From Bacteroidetes bacterium 2013_40CM_41_45 (GTDB lineage Bacteria > Bacteroidota > Bacteroidia > AKYH767-A > 2013-40CM-41-45): a stretch of DNA of 64,000 bases. The notes under the pieces are model-generated. The model had not been told where the DNA came from and did not search any database. It worked only from the letters and a program-made list of their open reading frames with translations. Where the stretch lies: assembly GCA_002215675.1 (NCBI GenBank), contig NGFH01000009.1, positions 485,501 to 549,500 of the forward strand, read 5' to 3'. Below are positions 17,741 through 26,524 of this stretch, piece by piece (position 1 is the stretch's first letter; each line of letters opens with the position of its first letter). Both the position numbers and the translations under genes were made by a program.

Positions 17741-20464
17741 TCAGTTTACTTTTTCTTCTGCGTGTTTTTTTCTTCCGCTTGTTTTACCGTAATCAAGAAT
17801 GCTGTCTATGAAGTCGTATGGCTTATATCCGTTGATAGCCGCCTGGTGAAATATACACGTAGCGGGAGTCATGCCCGGCAAAGAATTTACTTCAATGAAA
17901 ATCACTTCGGGTTTTTTATCAGGGTAAATTCTCACGAAAGCATCGATGCGCGCATATCCTTCAATATTAAGCGCCATCGCGGCGCGCAAGAGTTCTTCCT
18001 TAACGAAGGATGATATCTTTTTATTTTCAGCAGGGTCGGCAGAGAATCGCGCCGGTGTGATGTTCTGCCCTTCGCCAGCCAGGAATTTTTCTTCAAGCGA
18101 TAATACATCGCCCCCTGACAGCGCTTCTGACGGTTCAAAAATTTCATACTCACATTTACCATCATCTGTAAAGTGAGTGAGCAGTCCTCCTGTAATTTCT
18201 AGGAAACGTCCCGCATCTTTTTTCTCAATCAGCTTTTCAACAAGGAAGAATTCTTTTTTCCCGGGAAATTCTTCGTTAGGTTTCAGGTTAAGGATTTTTA
18301 AAGCCGAGGCGGGAATTTTTTCTTCGCTCCTGAATATGGTATCGGCAAAAGAAACCAGCTCTTCAGCGGATGTTATTCTTTTTACGGCAGAGCTGCACCC
18401 GTCATCAACGGGCTTGGCGATAAATGGAAATGGAAACCTGTTCCGAATGCTTTCCATCACTTTTTCCTGATTCGAAATCCATTGCTCATGTTCGACCAAT
18501 GCATGCCCTGAAACCAAAAACCCTTTCGATGCTAAAAATTCATTGGTGCGGTATTTATCGATTGTCAGCGAAGCAACAGCAGGGCTGGAACCATTATAAG
18601 TGAGGCCGATTTTTTCCAGCTGCTTCTGTACTGTTCCATCCTCTCCCGGCCTTCCATGCAATGCAATAAAAACCTCATCCACCAATTCAGCAAGCTGGGC
18701 ATACGAAATTTCTTCGGGTTCAAAAATATTTTTCAGGCCTGCATATTTCTTTGTAATCTCTTCACATTGTTTTTTAATACGCTCGGTTACGGGGTGAGCA
18801 GCAAAGTGAAGTATTTTATCACTGATATCATCAGCATTATCTTTCAGCAAAAGATTTACGGGAATAATAAAAAGCCGGTGTGCGTTTTTATCGCCGGTAA
18901 GAAAAACCGGAACGGGCTGGTATTTTTCTGACGAGGATAATTTCTCATAAACATTCCTGCCGCTTTCCACAGAAATATGCCTTTCCGATGAATACCCTCC
19001 CAGCAGAACGGCTATTTTTATTTTTTTTCTCTCTGCTTCCGAAGAATTTTTTATATCTGCATCAATCTTACCCAGTAAGGCAGGGAGCGAAACTATATTT
19101 TTTTGAAGTGAAATTTGCTCCTTGACGGAAGTGCGTATGATGTATGTGAGAAACTGCGAAGGATTCAAACCGATTTCTGCTGCCTGATGAAAAAAGAAAG
19201 ATGACGGCATCATACCTGAAGTAGTGTTAGGGTCATTCAGGAGAATGGTTCCGTTGCCGGTAATAAACCCGTCTATTCTTGCATACACATTAAATCCAAA
19301 TTCATTGAAGAGCCGTTCGCATTCGCTCCTTATATTTTCAATATCTCTTTCCGGCAGGTCGATGGGTGTTATTTTTCGTGATAACCCGGGCAAATATTTA
19401 GAACGGTAATCATAATATGAATTTCCTTTCCTTATTTCAGTTGGTGGTAACGCAACTGCTTCACCGTTTACATTTCTTATCACGATGCATGAAAATTCCC
19501 GGCCGGTAACAAACTGCTCAATAAGAACTTCACTTTCCGAATCAACTCCTTCAATCCAAAGAGGGTTTTTATTTTTTGAAAAATAATTATTTATGAATGA
19601 AAATAAATTTTCAGGATGCAGAATATGAATGCCTTTTTCAGCTTCACTTGAAACCATGACCGGCATTCCGATTCCTTCGCGGATATCAGACAACCTGCGT
19701 AAATAATCCGCTCGTTCGGAATCTTGTATTGAATTCCATTGTTCAAACGTCAGTTCAACAATAAAAAAACCTTTGAGCAGAGCATCTTTTATAATATCGG
19801 CACTTTGCTCTTGAAGTATAGACACCCCCACAGACGAGCCCTGGTTAGCCGGTTTAACTACACAAGGAAACCCAACCTGTGATTTAATTTCTGCAATAAC
19901 ATCGTTGAAAAAATTCTTTTCAAAAACATTTTCTCTTCTTAATGTAAGATATTTCGGGCTTTGAAATTCTGCCGCAGCCATCAGCTTTTTCTGCATGGCT
20001 TTGTTCATACCGAATGCAGAAGAAAAAATTCCGGAGCCGCTGTAGGGAATTCCATAATACTCCAGCAAACCCTGGATGCGGCCGTCTTCTCCATTAGACC
20101 CATGAAGGCACAAGAATGCAAAATCAATATGATTTTTCAGTTCCCCGGGTGTAATTATTTTTCCGAGGTTGTGAAGCATTTCGAAAGATAAACCGGAATT
20201 TTTTTCTGTTACCGATTCGGCATAAACCTGGAATTCATTTTTTGATTCGGGAATAAACTCGACCGGGGGATAAAAGTCCCGGATACTTCCCTTATAAATA
20301 TATTTCCATTCAAGAAGTATAATATTTCCAAAGCTGTCAATAAACAGCGGAACCGGCTCAAAGAGAGATTTATTGAGATTGTCGTAAACCGTTCTTCCGC
20401 CGGCAAAAGAAATTTCACGCTCGCGCGATGAGCCGCCAAACAGGATTCCTATGCGTGTTTTCAC
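17741..20464 (-). CDS. ddl: Tandem-fused D-alanine-D-alanine ligase (two Ddl units)
   Basis: 907 residues against about 310-370 for a usual Ddl. Two complete ATP-grasp ligase copies. Copy 1 (about 1-460): GGSSREREIS, LHGSNGEDGRIQG, KPANQGSSVGVS, YDYRSKYLPG, ARIDGF, and metal motif DPNTTSGMMP. Copy 2 (about 485-895): GGYSSERHIS, LHGRPGEDGTVQ, KPVDDGCSSAV, LEEKFLAGEGQ, ARIDAF, EVNSLPGMTP. Copy 1 has Asp in place of the metal-binding Glu; copy 2 has Phe at the position of E. coli DdlB Tyr216. Starts with GTG; no in-frame ATG upstream gives a better N-terminus. It makes the D-Ala-D-Ala end of the murein stem peptide in the cytoplasm. Followed without gap by the PASTA gene. Confidence 0.9.
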   Translation of the reverse strand: MKTRIGILFGGSSREREISFAGGRTVYDNLNKSLFEPVPLFIDSFGNIILLEWKYIYKGSIRDFYPPVEFIPESKNEFQVYAESVTEKNSGLSFEMLHNLGKIITPGELKNHIDFAFLCLHGSNGEDGRIQGLLEYYGIPYSGSGIFSSAFGMNKAMQKKLMAAAEFQSPKYLTLRRENVFEKNFFNDVIAEIKSQVGFPCVVKPANQGSSVGVSILQEQSADIIKDALLKGFFIVELTFEQWNSIQDSERADYLRRLSDIREGIGMPVMVSSEAEKGIHILHPENLFSFINNYFSKNKNPLWIEGVDSESEVLIEQFVTGREFSCIVIRNVNGEAVALPPTEIRKGNSYYDYRSKYLPGLSRKITPIDLPERDIENIRSECERLFNEFGFNVYARIDGFITGNGTILLNDPNTTSGMMPSSFFFHQAAEIGLNPSQFLTYIIRTSVKEQISLQKNIVSLPALLGKIDADIKNSSEAERKKIKIAVLLGGYSSERHISVESGRNVYEKLSSSEKYQPVPVFLTGDKNAHRLFIIPVNLLLKDNADDISDKILHFAAHPVTERIKKQCEEITKKYAGLKNIFEPEEISYAQLAELVDEVFIALHGRPGEDGTVQKQLEKIGLTYNGSSPAVASLTIDKYRTNEFLASKGFLVSGHALVEHEQWISNQEKVMESIRNRFPFPFIAKPVDDGCSSAVKRITSAEELVSFADTIFRSEEKIPASALKILNLKPNEEFPGKKEFFLVEKLIEKKDAGRFLEITGGLLTHFTDDGKCEYEIFEPSEALSGGDVLSLEEKFLAGEGQNITPARFSADPAENKKISSFVKEELLRAAMALNIEGYARIDAFVRIYPDKKPEVIFIEVNSLPGMTPATCIFHQAAINGYKPYDFIDSILDYGKTSGRKKHAEEKVN

Positions 20465-20481
20465 CTTATGAATTTGAAGTG

Positions 20482-20489
20482 CAAAAGTA
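20482..20489 (-). promoter_or_regulatory. -7 promoter box (TACTTTTG) of ddl operon
   Basis: Exact TAnnTTTG on the minus strand, 17 bases before the GTG start; no -33 TTTG at normal spacing. Confidence 0.45.
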
Positions 20490-20542
20490 GTGAATCGGGC
20501 AGGGACTTTTTCTTTATCCCGGGCAAATTATGAACGATGAAA

Positions 20543-21919
20543 TTAAGCGACTGCACCTGTAAAATGTTCCACTTTTTCTTCCGTTTCTTCCTCCTTTTTC
20601 GTTTCAACCAGCAGTTTTCTTGCTATAATAAGTGAGGCAACATAAAAAGGCATGGCAGGAATTTTATATCGCACCATGCTTCCAAAATTTGACGTAGTTA
20701 GCCCTATACAGAAAGCAAAAAACAAACTAAACGTGAGCGAAAATACCAGCAAGTGATGCCTCAGCACCAGCCGGAAGAGATAAATAACTCGTACTTTGAT
20801 TAAGAGGTATATAGAAAAAGCAAGAAGCAGAAAATTTTCAAGTGCAGAAACAAGCATTACAATATTACCCGCTTCCCAAAGAAAAGGCCGGAATAAGGCA
20901 GCGGTAATGGCAAGGTGCGCCTTGGATAACATACTTATGGGAGTAGCTTCAAAGTCACCGATATCAAATGAAGAGCCGCCATAATATTCCTGTTTAAGGT
21001 CTTGCTGCACATCCACCGCTCGATTCAAGACCGTTTCAATATTGTACTCTCCCAACTTGGCGCCCACCAGTTTAAGCGCTCCAAAGCCGGATAATAATGA
21101 AACGACCAATATGATAGGCCCCGTAGATCTGCGCACAAGCTTATTATCAATTCCGCCCAGCATAATTCCGGCAAGCCAGATAAAAGTTCCGGGCAGCAAT
21201 GCGAAAAATATGTATGGCTTAATAGATGTGAGTACGTAATAGCTGATTAACACCTGGAACGAATGCACCAGGTATTTTTCCCTTTTCACAAACATGCTGT
21301 AAATAGCATGTGTATATAAACAGACAGCCGCAAAGGTTATATTGTCCTTGAGCAAGCCGGAGCCCCAGAATGCAACAGAAGGAATAAAAAATACCGCAAT
21401 GGCAAATTCTTTGTGAAGTGTTGGAAATTCCCTGATAAAAACCTTATATAATTTCCATACAAACGGAAAGGTTATTACATTCAGAAGAATAGTGGCTCCT
21501 ATAAAAGAGTTGAATGCAAATATGGTCAGGAACCAGGTGCATTTTAATACAAAGAATGAATTGAAAGAGCGTGCATAAACCGGGTAAACCGATGCCTGGT
21601 AATCGTATATAAACCATTCGCGGTATGATATATCATCTCTGAAAAGTATATCGAGCATCTTATCAGGATTGTCGATAAACATTTTTGCAAGCAGTTTGCC
21701 ATTATCAAAATAAAGTACGGTATCTCCGCCGTTATAATATAACGTGTAAATGAGGCATACTCCTATGCCGCCCGCTATTTTGATGAATAACGCAGGAACA
21801 AAATATTTATAATATGGCTCCGCTTCTATTCTCCTGTCTTTTATTCTCTTGGCAAGAAGAAAAATAATAGCAAGGAAAATAGGCGTTACAATAAAGTCAA
21901 CAAGCGAATAATTATACAT
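20543..21919 (-). CDS. Multi-pass inner-membrane protein, unknown
   Basis: 458 residues with roughly ten hydrophobic segments, beginning FIVTPIFLAIIFLLAK and ending with a charged tail (KKEEETEEKVEHF). A periplasmic loop holds YNGGDTVLYFDNGKLLAKM and the conserved-looking SFNSFFVLKCTWFL. This layout resembles polyprenyl-phosphate-dependent glycosyltransferase or O-antigen-type membrane proteins, but no catalytic Asp/Glu motif can be assigned. It is followed by nothing close and preceded by aroQ (10-base gap), so aroQ and this gene are probably one transcript. Confidence 0.75.
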   Translation of the reverse strand: MYNYSLVDFIVTPIFLAIIFLLAKRIKDRRIEAEPYYKYFVPALFIKIAGGIGVCLIYTLYYNGGDTVLYFDNGKLLAKMFIDNPDKMLDILFRDDISYREWFIYDYQASVYPVYARSFNSFFVLKCTWFLTIFAFNSFIGATILLNVITFPFVWKLYKVFIREFPTLHKEFAIAVFFIPSVAFWGSGLLKDNITFAAVCLYTHAIYSMFVKREKYLVHSFQVLISYYVLTSIKPYIFFALLPGTFIWLAGIMLGGIDNKLVRRSTGPIILVVSLLSGFGALKLVGAKLGEYNIETVLNRAVDVQQDLKQEYYGGSSFDIGDFEATPISMLSKAHLAITAALFRPFLWEAGNIVMLVSALENFLLLAFSIYLLIKVRVIYLFRLVLRHHLLVFSLTFSLFFAFCIGLTTSNFGSMVRYKIPAMPFYVASLIIARKLLVETKKEEETEEKVEHFTGAVA

Positions 21920-21929
21920 CGTTTAATCT

Positions 21930-22358
21930 TCAGTGCCTGGTGTTCCCTGATAGTTGTATGATGGCCAGCCGGTACGATTCAAGTCCTAAACCTGCTATCA
22001 CTCCTTTCACAGAAGTTGCCGTTACCAGGTTGTGCCGAAACTGTTCACGAGCAAAGATATTGCTGATGTGAACTTCAATTACGGGGGTTGTAACAGCAGC
22101 AATTGCATCTGCTATTGCAATAGAGGTATGTGAAAAACCTGCAGCGTTGATAATTATTCCGTCATAGGTAAATCCTTTCTCCTGGATTTTGTTTATGATT
22201 TCGCCTTCAATATTGCTCTGGTAGTATTCTAATGTCACATTAAAAAATTCCGCCTTAAGCTTTTCAAAATAGCTTTCAAAATTTTCCAAACCATATATAT
22301 CAGTTTCGCGCTTGCCCAAAAGATTCAGGTTAGGTCCGTTGATGATTATGATTTTCAT
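21930..22358 (-). CDS. aroQ: Type II 3-dehydroquinate dehydratase
   Basis: 142 residues, standard for the dodecameric type II enzyme. INGPNLNLLGKRETDIYG at the N-terminus carries the catalytic Tyr-loop Arg; YQSNIEGEIINKIQ; IINAAGFSHTSIAI (GFSHTS in place of GAYTHTS); EVHISNIFAREQFRH with the catalytic His. Third step of the shikimate pathway, cytoplasmic. Ten bases upstream of the membrane protein gene. Confidence 0.96.
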   Translation of the reverse strand: MKIIIINGPNLNLLGKRETDIYGLENFESYFEKLKAEFFNVTLEYYQSNIEGEIINKIQEKGFTYDGIIINAAGFSHTSIAIADAIAAVTTPVIEVHISNIFAREQFRHNLVTATSVKGVIAGLGLESYRLAIIQLSGNTRH

Positions 22359-22430
22359 TTCTTAACGATGAATACAGTTGGTTATTATGATTCCCAAAAT
22401 AGAAAATATATTTCTTTTAGAGGAAACAGG

Positions 22431-23306
22431 CTATTTTTTACTTATTAGATATACACCCGAAAGTATCAGGAGCATTCCGGCAATCAGTCCTATACCCAAC
22501 ACTTCACCATCGAGCAAACCCCAGATAACAGCCACTATGGGAATAAGGTACGTTACCGATGTGCTGAATAATGCACCCGATATTTTGATGAGGTAATTAA
22601 ACAGCACTATGGAAACAGCGGTGCCGAAAATTGCCAGCAGGCATATGTACATAAAACTAATCAGAACCGAAGTACCTCCTGTAATGCGATGGGGAAAATC
22701 GGTTGTGAAAAGATAGATTAAGGAAGGAGGCCCGGCAAATGTTAAAGCAAAGCCGGCAATAAGCTTTGATCTGATATCCGGTAATTTATGACGGATGGTG
22801 TTGACGCTTAATCCATAACAAAGAGTGGCGATAACTATTAAAGATGCGTGATAAGCATCTCCTGAAAAATTTCCTCCCGTGTGCATCGTAATCAAAGTTA
22901 CCGCTCCTAACAAACCAATGAATACTCCTAAAATCCGGAGTCCCGAAAAAGTTGATTTGAAAAGAAGATACCCTGTTATAACGGTAAATACTGGTGTGAG
23001 AGAATTTAATACTCCGGCAGCAGAGCTTGAGACTGTTGTTTGCGCTTCGGTGAAAAGAAATGCAGGAATACCGTTTCCTAAAAAACCACTGATGGCAATA
23101 AATTTCCACCGGCTTGGTTCTATATCTCTAAAATGCCTGGCGACAAACGGGAAAAGACAAATAAAAGCAACGGACAAGCGTATGGCTGCTACCTGTGATG
23201 GAGGAAAATGCTCCAGCCCACGTTTCATAAGAATAAAAGAGCTGCCCCAGATAACGGCAAGGATAAAAAGTAATAGGAAAGCAAATGGTTTTTTGTCGGG
23301 TTGCAT
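22431..23306 (-). CDS. EamA-family (drug/metabolite) transporter
   Basis: 291 residues with ten predicted helices in two EamA halves; AVIWGSSFILMKRGLEHFPPSQVAAIRL is the typical first half, and VTYLIPIVAVIWGLLDGEVLG the typical end of the second. Substrate unknown; relatives export amino acids or metabolites. A near-match -7 box (TTCCTTTG) lies 6 bases before the ATG. Divergent from ctaA. Confidence 0.92.
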   Translation of the reverse strand: MQPDKKPFAFLLLFILAVIWGSSFILMKRGLEHFPPSQVAAIRLSVAFICLFPFVARHFRDIEPSRWKFIAISGFLGNGIPAFLFTEAQTTVSSSAAGVLNSLTPVFTVITGYLLFKSTFSGLRILGVFIGLLGAVTLITMHTGGNFSGDAYHASLIVIATLCYGLSVNTIRHKLPDIRSKLIAGFALTFAGPPSLIYLFTTDFPHRITGGTSVLISFMYICLLAIFGTAVSIVLFNYLIKISGALFSTSVTYLIPIVAVIWGLLDGEVLGIGLIAGMLLILSGVYLISKK

Positions 23307-23394
23307 GAATTACAAAGGAATAAATATGCTTTAACATTTCAGGTGTTATCGTTAAATCTTTTCACACTTTTGCGAACGAATTTTTTATCCATTA

Positions 23395-24501
23395 ATGTTC
23401 GTGCCGCAATTCAACAAATCAGTTTACTACTGGCTCCTTACAGGTTCCTTCCTGGTATTTGCCATGGTTATGGTAGGCGGTATTACCCGCCTCACCGGTT
23501 CGGGCTTGTCTATCGTTAAGTGGGATTTGTGGCATGGAACGATTCCTCCAACAAACGATACGGACTGGAACCATGTGTTTGAGCTATATAAACAAAGCCC
23601 CCAGTACAAGATCGTAAATTATGATTTTACGCTCGCTGACTTTAAGAATATTTTCTGGTGGGAATACATCCATCGTCTGTTGGGCAGGTTGACAGGAATT
23701 GTTTTTATAGTTCCGTTTTTATTTTTCTGGTTGACCAAAAAGCTTGACCCTGTTTTAATGCGCAGGCTGTTTATTATTTTCCTGTTGGGCGGTTTGCAGG
23801 GAGCATTGGGATGGTTCATGGTGAAGAGCGGGCTGGTAGATAACCCGCATGTCAGTCATTACCGGCTTGCCGCGCATCTGCTTGCTGCATTCACCGTATT
23901 CGGTTATATTTTTTGGACAGCTCTGGAATACAAACAAGCCAACACTCCTTCAGGTAAAATTTCTCCGGCGGAAAGAGACTTTAAAATTTTCCGCTTCAGC
24001 ATTTTAACGTTTGTCTTTCTTGTTCTGCAAATAATGTACGGGGCATTTGTTGCAGGGTTAAAAGCAGGGCGTGTTTATAACACCTTTCCGCTTATGGAAG
24101 GAAAATTTTTTCCTGATGCGTTATCCCTCAACGGCATAACAGACGATATCACTACAGTTCAATTTATGCATCGCATGCTGGCCTACACCGTTACGCTTTG
24201 CGTTATTTATTTATGGTGGAGATGCCGGAAAGAGTTATGGCTGAAACAAAGCGCCACAACTTTACTGGTGATTATTCTTCTTCAGTTTTTGCTCGGAGTA
24301 ATTACTTTATTAAGCGCTGTAAATATTTATGCAGCGCTGCTGCATCAAACAGGAGCATTCCTTCTCTTTGCAGGTTTTATCAGGCACCTGCATGTAATGA
24401 AAGTTGGTTTTGAAAAAGCGCAGCCTGCCTATTCAGCGACAGGTGATTCCGCAACAGGAGATTCAGCAGCGGGTGCTACTGTTTCAGGAACATTCAAATA
24501 A
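23395..24501 (+). CDS. ctaA: Heme A synthase (COX15/CtaA)
   Basis: 368 residues, eight transmembrane helices. Opening VMVGGITRLTGSGLSIVKWD is diagnostic; heme-ligand His are in EYIHRLLGRLTG, HVSHYRLAAH, QFMHRMLAY and ALLHQTGAF. It oxidises the C8 methyl of heme O to give heme A for cytochrome aa3-type oxidase. Length fits the COX15 type. The C-terminus is unusual: an added tail of three five-residue repeats (SATGD-SATGD-SAAGA) that overlaps a gene on the other strand. Confidence 0.95.
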   Translation: MFVPQFNKSVYYWLLTGSFLVFAMVMVGGITRLTGSGLSIVKWDLWHGTIPPTNDTDWNHVFELYKQSPQYKIVNYDFTLADFKNIFWWEYIHRLLGRLTGIVFIVPFLFFWLTKKLDPVLMRRLFIIFLLGGLQGALGWFMVKSGLVDNPHVSHYRLAAHLLAAFTVFGYIFWTALEYKQANTPSGKISPAERDFKIFRFSILTFVFLVLQIMYGAFVAGLKAGRVYNTFPLMEGKFFPDALSLNGITDDITTVQFMHRMLAYTVTLCVIYLWWRCRKELWLKQSATTLLVIILLQFLLGVITLLSAVNIYAALLHQTGAFLLFAGFIRHLHVMKVGFEKAQPAYSATGDSATGDSAAGATVSGTFK

Positions 24502-24821
24502 ATGTTCAAAATAAATTTACTGTCAAGATTAAACTTGAAATTGCGTGTGCGGATAATTTCTTTGGTGACTTCGTAATCGTTCAAAGCGCGGGCAAAATCG
24601 TGAGCGATAGCAGATGTTTGTTTACTTTTTAAGGTACGGCCTTCGTTAAGCTCAAGGTCGAACTGGTATTTACGGTTTTTGCTGGTGCTGGCTTTTTCAA
24701 AATCCAAACGGTCCATTGCCACTTGCTGCTTCTCCCCTTTTTTTACCGCTGACTTTATCTTGATTGCGATAACAGGCAGAAATTTTTTCCAGACGGGTTG
24801 ATAAACATTTAAGTCACTCAT
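24429..24821 (-). CDS. Small basic protein, unknown; 3' end overlaps ctaA
   Basis: 130 residues, basic, no signal peptide. Contains LPVIAIKIKSAVKKGEKQQVAMDRLDFEKA and a conserved-looking TSAIAHDFARALNDYEVTKEIIRTRNFKFNL. No family recognised. The C-terminus reads PAAESPVAESPVAE, encoded by the antisense of the 15-bp repeat that forms the ctaA tail, so 73 bases are coding on both strands. Convergent with ctaA. Confidence 0.65.
   Translation of the reverse strand: MSDLNVYQPVWKKFLPVIAIKIKSAVKKGEKQQVAMDRLDFEKASTSKNRKYQFDLELNEGRTLKSKQTSAIAHDFARALNDYEVTKEIIRTRNFKFNLDSKFILNIYLNVPETVAPAAESPVAESPVAE
24433..24477. repeat. Three 15-bp direct repeats in a double-coding overlap
   Basis: Units TCAGCGACAGGTGAT, TCCGCAACAGGAGAT and TCAGCAGCGGGTGCT. 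Because 15 is divisible by 3, copy number changes keep both opposite reading frames: SATGD on plus, SPVAE on minus. Confidence 0.85.
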
Positions 24822-24876
24822 TGCTGCTTTGTTTTATAGTGAATTAACCAGGTTTTCTTAGTTTATTCTCAATGGA

Positions 24877-25011
24877 TTACGCACGTTTTTGAAAGAAGTA
24901 GTATACGTTAACGGCTGCTGCTTTCATCTTTCTATAGGTAAGGAAACGCGGAAACGCCAAATATGCCAAACCCACACTGAAAATTGTCAAAATTACTATT
25001 GCTTGTATCAT
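24877..25011 (-). CDS. Candidate 44-residue single-helix membrane protein
   Basis: Too short for the ORF track. ATG at 25011, TAA at 24877. The first 20 residues form a membrane helix (MIQAIVILTIFSVGLAYLAF) followed by a basic, aromatic tail (PRFLTYRKMKAAAVNVYYFF). The architecture resembles small Bacteroidota proteins of the FeoB-associated type but lacks their Cys. A TATGTTTA box (7/8 to -7) sits upstream. Real expression is unproven. Confidence 0.5.
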   Translation of the reverse strand: MIQAIVILTIFSVGLAYLAFPRFLTYRKMKAAAVNVYYFFQKRA

Positions 25012-25156
25012 TTTTTATATTTTGGTAAACATAGGGAAACTTTTCGACATACGAGCTAAAATTAACCCCTAAATACGAATTATTTCACATTGAGAGTCTT
25101 AGCAATCATTTAATGCCTATCTTGCGCTCAAATAATTTTAAAAAACAATAAATTAA

Positions 25157-25351
25157 ATGAAAAAAGGTAAAGTAAAATTTTACAATTACACCAAAGGATT
25201 TGGTTTTATTAATGACAATGAAACTGGACAAGATATTTTTGTTCACTCTAGCGGTTTAAAAGACCAGATTCGCGATGGCGATGAGGTGACTTTTGAAGTA
25301 ACCGAAGGTAAAAAAGGTTTAAATGCAGTGGATGTAAGAACATCCGCATAA
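25157..25351 (+). CDS. Cold-shock domain protein (CspA family)
   Basis: 64 residues, a single cold-shock OB fold. RNP1-like KGFGFI (13-18) and RNP2 DIFVHSS (27-33) are intact. Binds single-stranded RNA/DNA as an RNA chaperone. A leader of some 130 bases without other genes precedes it, which would allow thermal or structural control, as in other csp genes. A strong terminator follows. Confidence 0.95.
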   Translation: MKKGKVKFYNYTKGFGFINDNETGQDIFVHSSGLKDQIRDGDEVTFEVTEGKKGLNAVDVRTSA

Positions 25352-25372
25352 ACATACTTTTATCATCAGTGC

Positions 25373-25404
25373 AAAATCCGTCCTAACAAGACGGATTTTT
25401 TTTT
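25373..25404 (+). terminator. Intrinsic terminator of the cold-shock gene
   Basis: AAAATCCGTC / GACGGATTTT gives a 10-bp perfect stem with loop CTAACAA and a run of nine T (25396-25404). A short T run on the other side gives partial function for rpoD, which converges here. Confidence 0.9.
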
Positions 25405-25420
25405 GAGAGAAAGTATATCG

Positions 25421-26284
25421 TTATCCCAGGTAAGACCTGAGCAAACCGCTGCGCGATTTATGCCGTAACCTGCGGATAGCTTTTTCCTTGATTTGCCGAA
25501 CACGCTCGCGGGTAAGGTCAAACTTCACTGCTATTTCCTGCAGCGTTAGTGGATGGTTGACTCCTATTCCGAAAAATAATTTCAGAACATCTCTTTCCTT
25601 TTCGGGCAATGTGCTGAGCGAACGGGCAATTTCCTGCTGCAGCGATTCTGACATCAGTCCGTTGTCTGCTCTTGGAGAATCGGGATTGATAAGCACTTCG
25701 AGCAAACCGTTTTCTTCTCCCTGAACGAAAGGTGCATCGAAAGAAACGTGCTTGCTGCTTACTTTAAGTGAATCGGCAATGCGCTCTTCAGGAACTTCGA
25801 GCAACGTTGCAAGCTCTCTGGGTGTAGGTTCACGGTGGAATTCCTGCTCAAGCTGCGCAGCTGCTTTGGAAATTTTATTCATCGCTCCCACCTGGTTCAG
25901 CGGAAGGCGAACCATCCTGCTTTGCTCTGCTGTTGCCTGTAAAATACTTTGGCGAATCCACCATACGGCGTAGGAAATAAATTTGAAGCCGCGCGTTTCA
26001 TCAAAACGTTTTGCCGCTTTAATGAGTCCCACGTTGCCTTCATTAATAAGGTCTTGCAAACCCAGTCCTTTGTTTTGGTATTGCTTGGCAACGGAAACAA
26101 CAAACCGCAGGTTTGCTTTGGTTAATTTATCGAGAGCTGCCTGGTCACCCTGGCGGATTCGTATGGCCAGCTTTACTTCTTCTTCTGCGGTTATTAATCC
26201 TTCTTTTCCTATTTCCTGCAGGTATTTTTCGAGTGATTCTGTGTCCCGTGTGGTAATGGATTTGGTTATCTTTAGCTGGCGCAT
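25421..26284 (-). CDS. rpoD: Primary RNA polymerase sigma factor (Bacteroidota type)
   Basis: 287 residues, the short form found across Bacteroidota with no region 1.1. Region 1.2 [17 protein letters not shown]; region 2 [37 protein letters not shown]; region 3 [17 protein letters not shown]; region 4.2 [29 protein letters not shown]. This sigma recognises TTTG / TAnnTTTG promoters, several of which occur in this window, including one for rpoD itself. Confidence 0.96.
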   Translation of the reverse strand: MRQLKITKSITTRDTESLEKYLQEIGKEGLITAEEEVKLAIRIRQGDQAALDKLTKANLRFVVSVAKQYQNKGLGLQDLINEGNVGLIKAAKRFDETRGFKFISYAVWWIRQSILQATAEQSRMVRLPLNQVGAMNKISKAAAQLEQEFHREPTPRELATLLEVPEERIADSLKVSSKHVSFDAPFVQGEENGLLEVLINPDSPRADNGLMSESLQQEIARSLSTLPEKERDVLKLFFGIGVNHPLTLQEIAVKFDLTRERVRQIKEKAIRRLRHKSRSGLLRSYLG

Positions 26285-26312
26285 GTATCGTATTTTCTTA
26301 TTATTATGGATT

Positions 26313-26343
26313 AAAAAGTAAAGACCGGAACAATTGCGGCAAA
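26313..26343 (-). promoter_or_regulatory. Promoter of rpoD
   Basis: On the minus strand TTTG, 19-base spacer, TACTTTTT (7/8 to TAnnTTTG), with a leader of about 25 bases. Suggests autoregulation by the housekeeping sigma. Confidence 0.65.
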
Positions 26344-26406
26344 CGTACGGCTTTAAACGATGCGGTTTACTTTATCAAAGTAATAATCACGGAATAATTA
26401 TGTTTG

Positions 26407-26435
26407 AAAAAATAAAAGCGTCTTTCAGCGCTTTT
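26407..26435 (-). terminator. Intrinsic terminator upstream of rpoD
   Basis: Minus strand AAAAGCG-CTGAAAGA-CGCTTTT followed by ATTTTTTC; ends the transcript from the Cys-rich exported protein gene before rpoD. Confidence 0.75.
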
Positions 26436-26524
26436 ATAAAATCATAATCACCATATACTCATTGAATTCCGACTGACAGCAGAACCACGAAACAGGTTCC
26501 GGGCAACTTCACCAAAGGGAGAAA

